Below are positions 25,792 through 33,618 of a DNA stretch of 64,000 nucleotides, in pieces (positions within the stretch are counted from its first letter, which is position 1; every line of letters begins with the position of its first letter). The stretch spans positions 310,001-374,000 of the forward strand of contig JACKDP010000004.1 in the NCBI GenBank assembly GCA_020633435.1, written 5' to 3'. Source of the DNA: Myxococcales bacterium (lineage in GTDB: Bacteria > Myxococcota_A > Bradymonadia > UBA7976 > UBA1532). The notes below the pieces were generated by a model. It ran no database searches and was not told the origin of the DNA. It saw only the letters and a program-made list of their open reading frames with translations. Both the position numbers and the translations under genes were made by a program.

Positions 25792-27645
25792 TTGAGCGAA
25801 CGACGCGAAAGCGGGGGCCTGGGCCCCCACGACGAGCAGGTGGCCGAGTGGGCTCGCGCGCTCAGCGAGGATCCCACGTCGCCCGTGTTCTACGACCTCG
25901 CCCGGGCGTTGCTCGCCCGGCGTGCGCCCAAGCGCGCCGCGCTCGTCCTCAAGGGGGCCCTCAACCACCACCCGGCCCGCGACGACGCCCGCCTGCTCCT
26001 GGGCGAGGCCCTGCTGGCCAGCGGCCGCGGGCGCGCCTGCACCCGCGAGATGGCCCGCATCCTCAGCCGCCACCCCGAGCACCTGGAGGCCCTGAAGCTG
26101 CTGGCCCGGGCCCTGCGCTTCGAGGGCCAGCGCGACGAGGCCCGCGTCATCCTGGAGCGCGCCCGGGAGCTGGCCCCCGCCGACACCGAGGTGGCGGGCA
26201 TGCTGGCCGATCCCGGCCCCCCCGGCATCTCCGTCCGCGAGCGCGACGGGCGCGTCACCGCCCTCGTCGACGACGAGAGCGAGATCCTGGAACCTACCGG
26301 ATCTTTTGGATCTTCCGTCCGCTTCCTCACCGATCCCCTGGCCGAGCCCACCGTGCGCGACGTGCCGCTGTCGCTGGAGGAGGCCCGCCGCCCGGTGGAT
26401 CCGCCCGAGGTCTTCACGTCGTCGCACCGCGTGCCCGAGGTGGGCACCTCGTCGGAGGAGGACGACGCCGAGGAGGCCGAGGACGCCACCCGGCCCATGA
26501 GCATGCCGCCCTTCGAGGAGATGATGGCCGCCGAGCTGTCGGCCATGCTCTTCGACGACGCCGACGTGGTGCCCTCCGTCCAGGTCTCGCCCTCGCTGGC
26601 CCTGGAGGCGGCGCGGCTGGCCGAGGCGGGCCTCATCGAGGCGCCCCGCGCCGCGCGCCTGCCGGCCGCGCCCCTGGGCCTGCGCCGCGAGGATCCGCCC
26701 GTCACCCGGCCCGGGACGCCGCCCCCCGGCCCGCGCCGCCCGGGCAGCGCGCTCGCCCCCGAGCTGGAGCCCACCGGCCCGCTGAACACGGCGGCCCTGG
26801 GCCCCTCGACGGCGTCGCCGCCCTTCCCCCGGGAGGCCGCGACGCGGGCGGAGGCGCCCCCGAGCATCCGGTCGCTGCGGCCGCGCCCGGCGCCGATGGT
26901 GACGGAGGAGGTCTCCATCGAGGAGGCCAGCTTCGACGAACTGGAGCCGACCGAGGCCGCCGAGCGCGTCCTGTCCGGGGACCGCCCCACCGCCGAGCTC
27001 TCGGCCCGGGTGGTGCGGCTGGGCGAGCTGGGCGACGCCGTGCGGGTGCACCGCGGCGCGCCGCCGGCGCCCCCCGTCCTCGATCCGACGCGGGAGCTCT
27101 CGGCCACGCACCTGGCCCGCCCGAGCGTGCTGCCGGCCCCCGCGCCGGCCTCGGATCCGCCGATGCGCACCGAGGCCTCGCTGGACCTGCCGCGCTTCGA
27201 GTGGGAGGAGGAGGAGGGCCGCCCGAGCACGGTGCAGCTCCCCCGCCGGCGCCCCGGGCCCTCGGCCGAGCTGCCGGTGCCCGCGCCGCCCTGGGCCCCC
27301 TCGCCGGCGCCGCCGGCCGCGCCGCCCCCGCCCGCCCTGCCGCGCCGCCTCCGGTGCCGGGCCGCCGCGACCTGCTGGACGTGCCGCTGGATCCCTCCGA
27401 GTTCAGCGCGACATGCCGCCGCCGTCGCCCCAGGCCCACGAGATGCCGGACGACCTCGACTGCGGCCCGTGCGCCTCGACTGGCGCCCCGTCCCCCGGCC
27501 CTGGCCCCCGGAGCGCCGCCCCGAGCCGCCGCCCTGGCCCCCGAGCGTCGCCCTGAGCTGCCGAAGCCCCTGGCCGCCGAGCGCCCGGCGCCGCCGCGGC
27601 CGCCGAAGCCCCCGGCCCCGCAGCCGCCCGCGGCGAAGGCCCTGA
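25792..27645 (+). CDS. TPR protein, N-terminal part of a frameshifted large gene
   Basis: This starts at TTG (25792), 5 nt after GGGGAG. The first 140 residues are TPR-like (SPVFYDLARALLARRAPKRA, RLLLGEALLASGRGR, LKLLARALRFEGQRDEARVI). Then comes a long acidic and Ala/Pro-rich region to about residue 515. From about 27340 the frame becomes Arg/Trp/Cys-rich nonsense while sensible sequence (GRRDLLDVPLDPSEFS) appears in another frame, then DMPPPSPQAHEMPDDLDCG in a third. I read this as the front of one protein whose rear is the gene at 27755. The architecture, cytoplasmic TPR and linker before a membrane helix, resembles myxobacterial TPR scaffold proteins. Function unknown. Confidence 0.7.
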   Translation: MSERRESGGLGPHDEQVAEWARALSEDPTSPVFYDLARALLARRAPKRAALVLKGALNHHPARDDARLLLGEALLASGRGRACTREMARILSRHPEHLEALKLLARALRFEGQRDEARVILERARELAPADTEVAGMLADPGPPGISVRERDGRVTALVDDESEILEPTGSFGSSVRFLTDPLAEPTVRDVPLSLEEARRPVDPPEVFTSSHRVPEVGTSSEEDDAEEAEDATRPMSMPPFEEMMAAELSAMLFDDADVVPSVQVSPSLALEAARLAEAGLIEAPRAARLPAAPLGLRREDPPVTRPGTPPPGPRRPGSALAPELEPTGPLNTAALGPSTASPPFPREAATRAEAPPSIRSLRPRPAPMVTEEVSIEEASFDELEPTEAAERVLSGDRPTAELSARVVRLGELGDAVRVHRGAPPAPPVLDPTRELSATHLARPSVLPAPAPASDPPMRTEASLDLPRFEWEEEEGRPSTVQLPRRRPGPSAELPVPAPPWAPSPAPPAAPPPPALPRRLRCRAAATCWTCRWIPPSSARHAAAVAPGPRDAGRPRLRPVRLDWRPVPRPWPPERRPEPPPWPPSVALSCRSPWPPSARRRRGRRSPRPRSRPRRRP

Positions 27646-27754
27646 AGCCGCCGAAGGCGCCTGCGCGGGAGCCTGAGCCCCGACCGGCCGCCGAGCGCCC
27701 CGCCGGGAGCCGCCGCCGGCCCGCCCCAGCGCGGGCGGGCGGGCCCACGCGCCG

Positions 27755-30313
27755 GTGCGCGCCCCGGCCGCCACCGCGCGGCCCTCGTTCGGCGCCAACG
27801 CCCCGCCGCCGCCCCGCAACCTGTCCGTGGCCCAGGCGCCGACCGCCGAGGGGCGGACGGTGGCCCCCGCCAGCCGGCCCGCGCCGCGCCGCCGGCGGTG
27901 GCCCATCGTCGTGATCACCGCGGGCGTGCTGGCGCTGGCGGGCACCTTCGCGCTGCTGGCCGGCTACCGGCAGGCCGCGCGCGCGGCCGACGAGCTGGTG
28001 ACGCGGGCGCGGCGATCGCTCAATGATGACACGTACCTGGGCCGCGTGAACGCCACCGACATGCTGGTGGCGGGGGTCGAGCCGCCCGGGGCCCTGGGCC
28101 GCGCCGCCGACGCCCTCGTCCGCTTCGCCGGCCGCCCCGGTCTGGCCGGGCCCGAGGCCGACCGCCGCGCCCTCCTGGCCCGCATCGAGGCCGAGCGCGT
28201 GGGCCGCGACGCCGAGCGCGACCGCCTGCCGAAGGCCACCGAGGCCCTGGCCGAGGCCCGCGGCCTGGCCCCCGACGCCCTCGACACGCGCCTCGCCGAC
28301 ATCACGCTGCGCCTCTTCCGCCAGGAGCTCGAGGCCGCCCAGACGGCCCTCGACGCGCTGCCGGGCGACCAGCGCGACACGGCCGCCGCCCAGCAGCTCT
28401 ACGCCGAGGTGGCCCTGGCCCGGGGGGACCGCCCGCGCGCCACCGACCGCGCCGCCACGGCCCGGGGCAAGGACGCCGGCTTCGTGCCCGCGCAGCTCCT
28501 CGTGCTGCAGCTCCAGGCCGAGCGCGGCGACACCCAGGGCGCCCTGGAGGGCCTCAAGGTCCTGGGGGAGCGCCACCGCAGCCACGTCGGCGTCTACGTC
28601 GCCTACCAGCGCCTGCGGGTGCAGGAGGGCGAGCAGGCCGCCGAGGCCGTCACCGCCCTGCAGAGCGTCCTCGAGAAGAACGGCGAGGTCCTCTCCCCCG
28701 ACCAGCGCGCCCTCATCCAGGACACGATGGGCCTGTACTACGTGCGCAGCGGCGACATCGAGTCGGCCCGCACGGCCTACACCATCGCCAACAAGACGGT
28801 GCCCGACGACCCGCGCTACAGCGTGGGCCTCGCCCGCCTCGACCTGCTGGAGTACAAGCTGGACGCCGCCGAGCGCGTGCTGCGCGAGGCCACCCGCCAG
28901 CACCCGGGCGAGCCGGCCTTCATCACCGAGCTGGCCCGCGCCCACCTGCTGCGCGGCGATCCGTCGGGCGCCCTGGCCGAGCTCAAGCGCCTGAGCGCCC
29001 CCGACATCGACGCCCTGTTGCTCATCGCCCGCTCCCAGCTCGACCTGTCCGATCCCAACGGCGCCCTGGAGACGCTGGCGGCCGCCGAGCGCCAGGCCCC
29101 GGCCCTGCTGGACGTGGACTACTACCGGCTGCTGGCCAAGGTGCGCGCCGGCGTGACGGCCGAGGCCGCGCTCAAGCAGCTCGGCGAGCCGCGCGCCACC
29201 GGCGCCGGCGAGCAGCTCTGGGAGGCCGCGTTGCCCGGCCGGGCCCACGGCATGGCCCTGGCCCACCGCGGCGATCTCGACGCCGCGGCCACCGTGCTCA
29301 CCGAGACGTTCGCGGCCCACCCCCGCGACTTCCTGTCGGCGTTCGAGCTCTGCCTGGTCGAGGCCCGCCGCCTGCGCGGCCGCGAGGCCCTGAAGGCCTG
29401 CCGCGCCGCCCTGACCATCAACCCCCACAACCTCAAGGCCGCCGAGCTCTCCGCCGAGATCGCCGAGGCCACGCTGGACGCCGGGGCCGTCATCGCCGCC
29501 CTGGAGCCCCTGCGCGAGCGCACCCCCGAGATGACGCGCCGCCTCGCCCGGGCCTACGTGGCCCTGGAGCGCGTCGGCAGCGCCGCGGCCCTCGTCCCCG
29601 AGCGCCGCGAGGGCGCCCCCGAGGACGCCACCGACCGCTCCGTGCGCGGCCTCGTCCTGCTGGCCACCGGCCGCGGCGAGGAGGCCCTGCCCCTGCTCCA
29701 GGCCGCCGCCGACGAGCTGGACAAGGACGCCTGGGCCCAGATCGCCCTGGCGGATCTGCTGCTGGATCAAGGAGATGCGCGCAAGGCGGCCGCCGTGTAC
29801 CGCAAGGCCGGCAAGCTCTCGCGCCTGCCCTTCGCCTCCCTCGGCGCCGCCCGGGCGGCCATGCGCAACAACGACTGGCAGCAGGCCCTGGTGGACGCCC
29901 GCGTGGCCGAGCGCCAGGCCCGCCGCAGCCTGAGCCACGCCCGCCTGCGCGGCGAGGCCCTGGCCATCCAGGGGCGCGTCACCCTCCAGACCGGGGGCCG
30001 CCGGGGCCTGCGCGCCGCCGCCCGCTTCTTCGCCGAGGCCCTGAAGGCCGAGAAGGAGCTGCCCGCCGCCCTCGTGGGCAACGGCCTGCTGGCCGAGCAG
30101 CAGCAGCGCTTCGACGAGGCCGTCCGCCTGTACGGCCGCGCCATCCAGGTCGCCCCCAAGGATCCCGAGGCCCACTACCTGCTCGGCCGCCTGCTCCTGC
30201 AGACGCCCGGCACCACCGAGCAGGGCCGCGACATGCTCAACCAGGCCCGCGTCCTCGACCCGCGCGGCCGCTTCGGGAGCCTCGCGAAGGGCCTGCTGCA
30301 GCCGACCCCATGA
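27755..30313 (+). CDS. TPR protein, C-terminal part of a frameshifted large gene
   Basis: As an isolated frame this starts at GTG 27755 and encodes 852 residues. After a Pro/Ala linker there is a basic stretch and one transmembrane helix (WPIVVITAGVLALAGTFALL, about residues 49-68). More than fifteen helix-turn-helix TPR-like units follow (AQQLYAEVALARGDRPRAT, LNDAL-type repeats, ERVLREATRQHPGEPAFITE, VRLYGRAIQVAPKDPEAHYL). The TPR array should lie outside the cytoplasmic membrane. It is probably the continuation of the frame starting at 25792. The stop overlaps the next start by 4 bp (ATGA at 30310), so the following lipoprotein is likely its partner. Confidence 0.78.
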   Translation: MRAPAATARPSFGANAPPPPRNLSVAQAPTAEGRTVAPASRPAPRRRRWPIVVITAGVLALAGTFALLAGYRQAARAADELVTRARRSLNDDTYLGRVNATDMLVAGVEPPGALGRAADALVRFAGRPGLAGPEADRRALLARIEAERVGRDAERDRLPKATEALAEARGLAPDALDTRLADITLRLFRQELEAAQTALDALPGDQRDTAAAQQLYAEVALARGDRPRATDRAATARGKDAGFVPAQLLVLQLQAERGDTQGALEGLKVLGERHRSHVGVYVAYQRLRVQEGEQAAEAVTALQSVLEKNGEVLSPDQRALIQDTMGLYYVRSGDIESARTAYTIANKTVPDDPRYSVGLARLDLLEYKLDAAERVLREATRQHPGEPAFITELARAHLLRGDPSGALAELKRLSAPDIDALLLIARSQLDLSDPNGALETLAAAERQAPALLDVDYYRLLAKVRAGVTAEAALKQLGEPRATGAGEQLWEAALPGRAHGMALAHRGDLDAAATVLTETFAAHPRDFLSAFELCLVEARRLRGREALKACRAALTINPHNLKAAELSAEIAEATLDAGAVIAALEPLRERTPEMTRRLARAYVALERVGSAAALVPERREGAPEDATDRSVRGLVLLATGRGEEALPLLQAAADELDKDAWAQIALADLLLDQGDARKAAAVYRKAGKLSRLPFASLGAARAAMRNNDWQQALVDARVAERQARRSLSHARLRGEALAIQGRVTLQTGGRRGLRAAARFFAEALKAEKELPAALVGNGLLAEQQQRFDEAVRLYGRAIQVAPKDPEAHYLLGRLLLQTPGTTEQGRDMLNQARVLDPRGRFGSLAKGLLQPTP

Positions 30314-32910
30314 AGCGGGCCCCGCTGCTCCTCACCCTCGCCGCCCTCGCCGCCTGCGAGCCCCCCGGCACCCCGCTGCGCTACGACCTGGCGCTGGGCA
30401 CCGTGCGCTACCGCGAGACGCTGGAGGAGGTCGTCCGGGCCCGCGACGGCAGCCTGCTGCAGCTCACCCAGATCGAGGCCAACGTCCGCGTGCAGATGAC
30501 GGTGGCGGGCGAGGTGGCCACCATCGCCGTGCACCACGAGGCGGCCCGGGGCCGGCGCCTGGAGGCGTCGACCGGGGCCCTCGCCACCTACGATGTGCAG
30601 TTCCCCGACCGCCCGGGGGGCGACCCGGTGGCCCGCGCCACCCTCGCCGAGATCCTGGACGACCGCTTCGACGAGCCCGAGACGTGGACGCTCGGCCCCC
30701 GCGGGCCCACCGCCGCCGAGGCGTGGCCCTGGCACCTGCCGCTGCCCGAGACGCTGCGGCCCGGGGCGACCTGGCGCGGCACCCTGCCCACCCCGGGCGA
30801 CGCCGCCACCCCGCTCTCGGCGCGCTTCGCCGCCACCGGCGACCTGGAGGGCGTCCCCTGCAGCGAGCTCGTCGCCGACGTCGCCGCCCTGCCCCCGCCC
30901 GCCGGCCCCGGCCCCGCCGAGGTGCGCGTCTGCGTGTCCCCCAGCGGCGCCCTCGTCTGGCAGTCCCTGCACCGCCTCGTGGAGGTGGAGGGCCGCATGA
31001 CCGAGACGACCGTGAGGCGCGTGGCGCTGGCTGGCCGCGAGGTCCCGAGCTTCACGCTGCCCCTCGACCTGCCCGAGCCGCCCGGCCCCACGGCCCCGCC
31101 CGGCCGCGACCGCCTGGGCGACGCCCTGCCGGCCGGCGCCCTGGCCCGCCTGGGCACCACCCGCGGCCTGGCCCCGAGCGCCGTCATCGCCGTGGTGCCC
31201 GCCCCCGCCGGCGCCCAGGTCGCCCTGCTGCACGCCGACGGCTTGACGGTCATGGACGCGCGCACCGGCGTCACGAGCTGGCACCGCCCGGCCCCTGCCC
31301 TCCGAGCCGTGACCTGGAGCCCCGACGGCGGCCGCCTGCTGACGGCGGGCGGCGTCCAGGCCGGGCAGATCACCTGGTGGCGGGCCGCCGACGGGGCGAC
31401 CCTGCGCACCACCACCCTGCCGGCGGAGCCCCGCGCCGTCGCCCTCGCTGCGTCGGGGGAAGCCCTGGTCGCCGGCGCCGACGACCGCCTCTGGCGCGTG
31501 GCCGAGGCCCCCCAGGCCCTCCCGGCCGGGGTGGGCGCCCTGGCCGCCCTGGCGCTGCGCCGCGACCAGCTCGCCGTGGCGGGCGCCGAGGGCGTCGCCG
31601 TCCTCGACCTGGGCACCGGCGCCCTGCGCCGGCTCTCCGAGGCCCCGACGCTGGCCGTCGCCTGGCTGCCCGAGGGCCTGCTGGCGCTCGGCCGATCCGG
31701 CCTGACGTGGTGGGATCCGGCCACCGGCGGCGTCGACGGCGCGCTGCCGCTCAAGGCCGGAAACATCAAGGGTTCTGCGGTGTTGACGACGTCGACCGCG
31801 GGCGACTTCGCCGTCTGGGCCGAGGACGTCGGCGGCTTCGCGGGCGGGCTCACCGATGGCCAGCTCGCCGCCGCGCCGCAGCCGGGGCGCCACCTGTGCG
31901 TGGCCGCCGACGGCAGCCTGCGCGTCGCCACGGGCGATGATGACCGCGTCGTGAGCGCGTGGCGCCCCGGCGACGTCCCCCGCCCCGCCGGCCTCTGGCG
32001 CGCCACCGCCCTGGGGCCCGACGCCCTGGCCAGCCTGGACGCCCGGGGCGAGGTGCGGACGTGGGCCCTCGGCGGCGGCGCCCAGCCGACGCGCTGGCTG
32101 CTGCCCGCCGCCGACGCCCGCGCCCTGGCCTGGCCTGCCGGCGGGGGGCCCGCTGGCCGCCAGCGCGACCGCGCGCTGGGCCTCGGCCCCGACGCCAGCG
32201 TCACCGCCACCCCCGGCCCCGGCGCCACGCGCCTGGCCACCGCGGGCGCCGCCCTCCTGGCCATCTCCCCGGACGGCGCCCGCCTCGACGAGGGCGCCGA
32301 GCCGCGCTGGCACCTCACCCAGGGCGATCCCTGCGCCGCCGCCCTGAGCGCCGACGGCCAGCGCGCGGCCGTGGCGCTGCGCACCGGCGACGCCGTCCAG
32401 GTGCGGGCCACGGCGTCCGGCGAGGTCCCGCTGCGGGCGACGACCCGCGACTGCCGGGTGGCCCTCTCGGCGGACGGCCGCCGCCTGGCCGTCCTGGGCC
32501 CGGCGCCGAACCGGGCGCGCGTCCTGGCCGTCCCGGACGGCGACGAGGTCGCCACCGTCGTCCTCACCGTCCCCGGCGGCGTGGTCGGTGGCCTGGCCCT
32601 CGACGCGACGGGCGCCCGCCTCGCGGTCGGCGGCGACGATCAGGTCGCCCTCTACGACCTGGCCCGCGTCCCCGAGCCCCCCCTGCCCGAGGGCCCCGAA
32701 CCCGCCGACGCTGCTCTTCCGCGGCCTCGACGGGGGCGCCTACGTCGACCTCCACTTCGTCGGCGACCGCCTCGTCGCCCGGCCCGCCCCCGGCACCTCC
32801 GCCCTCGTCCTGGACGTTGGTGCCATGGGAGCCCGGTGAAGCCACCATCGGGCCGTTCCTGGTCAGCTTGCCGGTTACGTCATCCTGAAGAACATCCTTC
32901 CGCCGCCTGA
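30310..32910 (+). CDS. WD40/propeller-like lipoprotein, 3' end frame-disrupted
   Basis: The lipobox signal (MKRAPLLLTLAALAAC) leads into an N-terminal domain of about 250 residues without recognised motifs. Propeller blades follow (RAVTWSPDGGRLLTAGG, ALAASGEALVAGADDRLWRV, VALSADGRRLAVLGPAPN, LALDATGARLAVGGDDQVAL). The uninterrupted frame ends at 32910, but after about 32695 it is Arg/Pro-rich. A more natural continuation, LLFRGLDGGAYVDLHFVGD, sits in the next frame up to 32839, and PWEPGEATIGPFLVSLPV in the third frame up to 32888. So at least two shifts have hit the last 60 codons. It overlaps the TPR gene by 4 bp. Probably an exported partner of that TPR protein; function unknown. Confidence 0.72.
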   Translation: MKRAPLLLTLAALAACEPPGTPLRYDLALGTVRYRETLEEVVRARDGSLLQLTQIEANVRVQMTVAGEVATIAVHHEAARGRRLEASTGALATYDVQFPDRPGGDPVARATLAEILDDRFDEPETWTLGPRGPTAAEAWPWHLPLPETLRPGATWRGTLPTPGDAATPLSARFAATGDLEGVPCSELVADVAALPPPAGPGPAEVRVCVSPSGALVWQSLHRLVEVEGRMTETTVRRVALAGREVPSFTLPLDLPEPPGPTAPPGRDRLGDALPAGALARLGTTRGLAPSAVIAVVPAPAGAQVALLHADGLTVMDARTGVTSWHRPAPALRAVTWSPDGGRLLTAGGVQAGQITWWRAADGATLRTTTLPAEPRAVALAASGEALVAGADDRLWRVAEAPQALPAGVGALAALALRRDQLAVAGAEGVAVLDLGTGALRRLSEAPTLAVAWLPEGLLALGRSGLTWWDPATGGVDGALPLKAGNIKGSAVLTTSTAGDFAVWAEDVGGFAGGLTDGQLAAAPQPGRHLCVAADGSLRVATGDDDRVVSAWRPGDVPRPAGLWRATALGPDALASLDARGEVRTWALGGGAQPTRWLLPAADARALAWPAGGGPAGRQRDRALGLGPDASVTATPGPGATRLATAGAALLAISPDGARLDEGAEPRWHLTQGDPCAAALSADGQRAAVALRTGDAVQVRATASGEVPLRATTRDCRVALSADGRRLAVLGPAPNRARVLAVPDGDEVATVVLTVPGGVVGGLALDATGARLAVGGDDQVALYDLARVPEPPLPEGPEPADAALPRPRRGRLRRPPLRRRPPRRPARPRHLRPRPGRWCHGSPVKPPSGRSWSACRLRHPEEHPSAA

Positions 32911-32915
32911 CGAGC

Positions 32916-32945
32916 TTGACGAAAATGATACAACGTCGGTACCTT
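32916..32945 (+). promoter_or_regulatory. Candidate promoter upstream of the 14-bp array
   Basis: TTGACG at 32916-32921 is followed after 18 bp by TACCTT at 32940-32945. A start near 32952 would place the tandem array in the 5' end of the message. The -10 match is weak. Confidence 0.3.
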
Positions 32946-32976
32946 GGTTCATCGTCGCGCTGGGCAACGACTAGAC

Positions 32977-33618
32977 ATGGAGCAGGAAGACAATGCGATC
33001 TGGGCAATGCGATCTGGGCAATGCGATCTGGGCAATGCGATCTGGGCAATGCGATCTGGGCAATGCGATCTGGGCAATGCGATCTGGGCAATGCGATCTG
33101 GGCAATGCGATCTGGGCAATGCGATCTGGGCAATCGTCCTGCTGACTCTGTGTCTTGCGGGATGCAATGACACGACGATCACCATCGATCCCGAAGATGG
33201 AGGCATCACGGTCATCGAGAGCGATGGATCACTCCCGTCGGTTCCTGCTTGTCCGAGTGAGAACGAGGTCGCCGGAGGCACCCTCTTCGCGGGTGGCGAT
33301 GCCGTCGATGAGGCCATCTTCGCCAATGGCGTGCTCTCCCTCACGTTGTTCAACATCGATACCAGCGGCGGAACCCCGTACATTGCGAATGTGGGCGTCA
33401 AGTTTCAGGAAGATGGCGATCCGCTGCCGCTTCCGGTCGAATGGGCCGGCGGACAGATTCAGGGAGGGGAGATAGCAGTGACACTGTGCGTTCGTTGGAA
33501 TGGAACGGTCATGGCGATGAAGGTCATCCTCTCGTTTGACCTCGTGACGTCCGCGAAGCTGGTCTACAGCGTGGGCCTGTGCGAGGATGAGAGCCTGTCT
33601 GGTGAGTGTGATGACTAG
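32977..33618 (+). CDS. Lipoprotein whose signal peptide is built on the 14-bp array
   Basis: The frame from the ATG at 32977 encodes 213 residues. The array gives three NAIWAMRSGQCDLG periods and then runs directly into the hydrophobic lipobox IWAIVLLTLCLAGC. Initiation at the last in-frame ATG inside the array (33091) gives a normal-length lipoprotein signal (MRSGQCDLGNAIWAIVLLTL, then CLAGC), which I think is the ancestral start. AGGA upstream of 32993 would favour an ATG that is out of frame with ten units. The mature domain (about 150 residues, DTTITIDPEDGG onward) is beta-rich and unassigned. The DNA is more A/T-rich than its neighbours. The stop overlaps the next start. Confidence 0.75.
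   Translation: MEQEDNAIWAMRSGQCDLGNAIWAMRSGQCDLGNAIWAMRSGQCDLGNAIWAIVLLTLCLAGCNDTTITIDPEDGGITVIESDGSLPSVPACPSENEVAGGTLFAGGDAVDEAIFANGVLSLTLFNIDTSGGTPYIANVGVKFQEDGDPLPLPVEWAGGQIQGGEIAVTLCVRWNGTVMAMKVILSFDLVTSAKLVYSVGLCEDESLSGECDD
32991..33130 (+). repeat. Ten perfect tandem copies of a 14-bp unit (caatgcgatctggg)
   Basis: Ten identical units run from 32991 to 33130, with a partial eleventh (caat) at 33131-33134. The unit length is not divisible by three, so three units (42 bp) encode one 14-residue period (NAIWAMRSGQCDLG), and all three forward frames read the same circular peptide with no stop. The three reverse frames are likewise open. Every unit contains an ATG; those at 33007, 33049 and 33091 are in frame with the downstream lipoprotein. 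Perfect identity implies recent expansion or active homogenisation. There are no spacers, so this is not a CRISPR array. Confidence 0.97.

Noticed and set aside
32991..33130. Tandem array considered as a CRISPR or clustered repeat array
   Set aside because: Units are head-to-tail without spacers, 14 bp long, and lie inside a coding sequence; no cas genes are present.
32564..33133. Minus-strand open frame across the array encoding a repeating PRSHCPDRIAQIAL peptide
   Set aside because: Openness follows automatically from the repeat having no stop in any frame; there is no signal peptide, RBS or sensible flanking protein.
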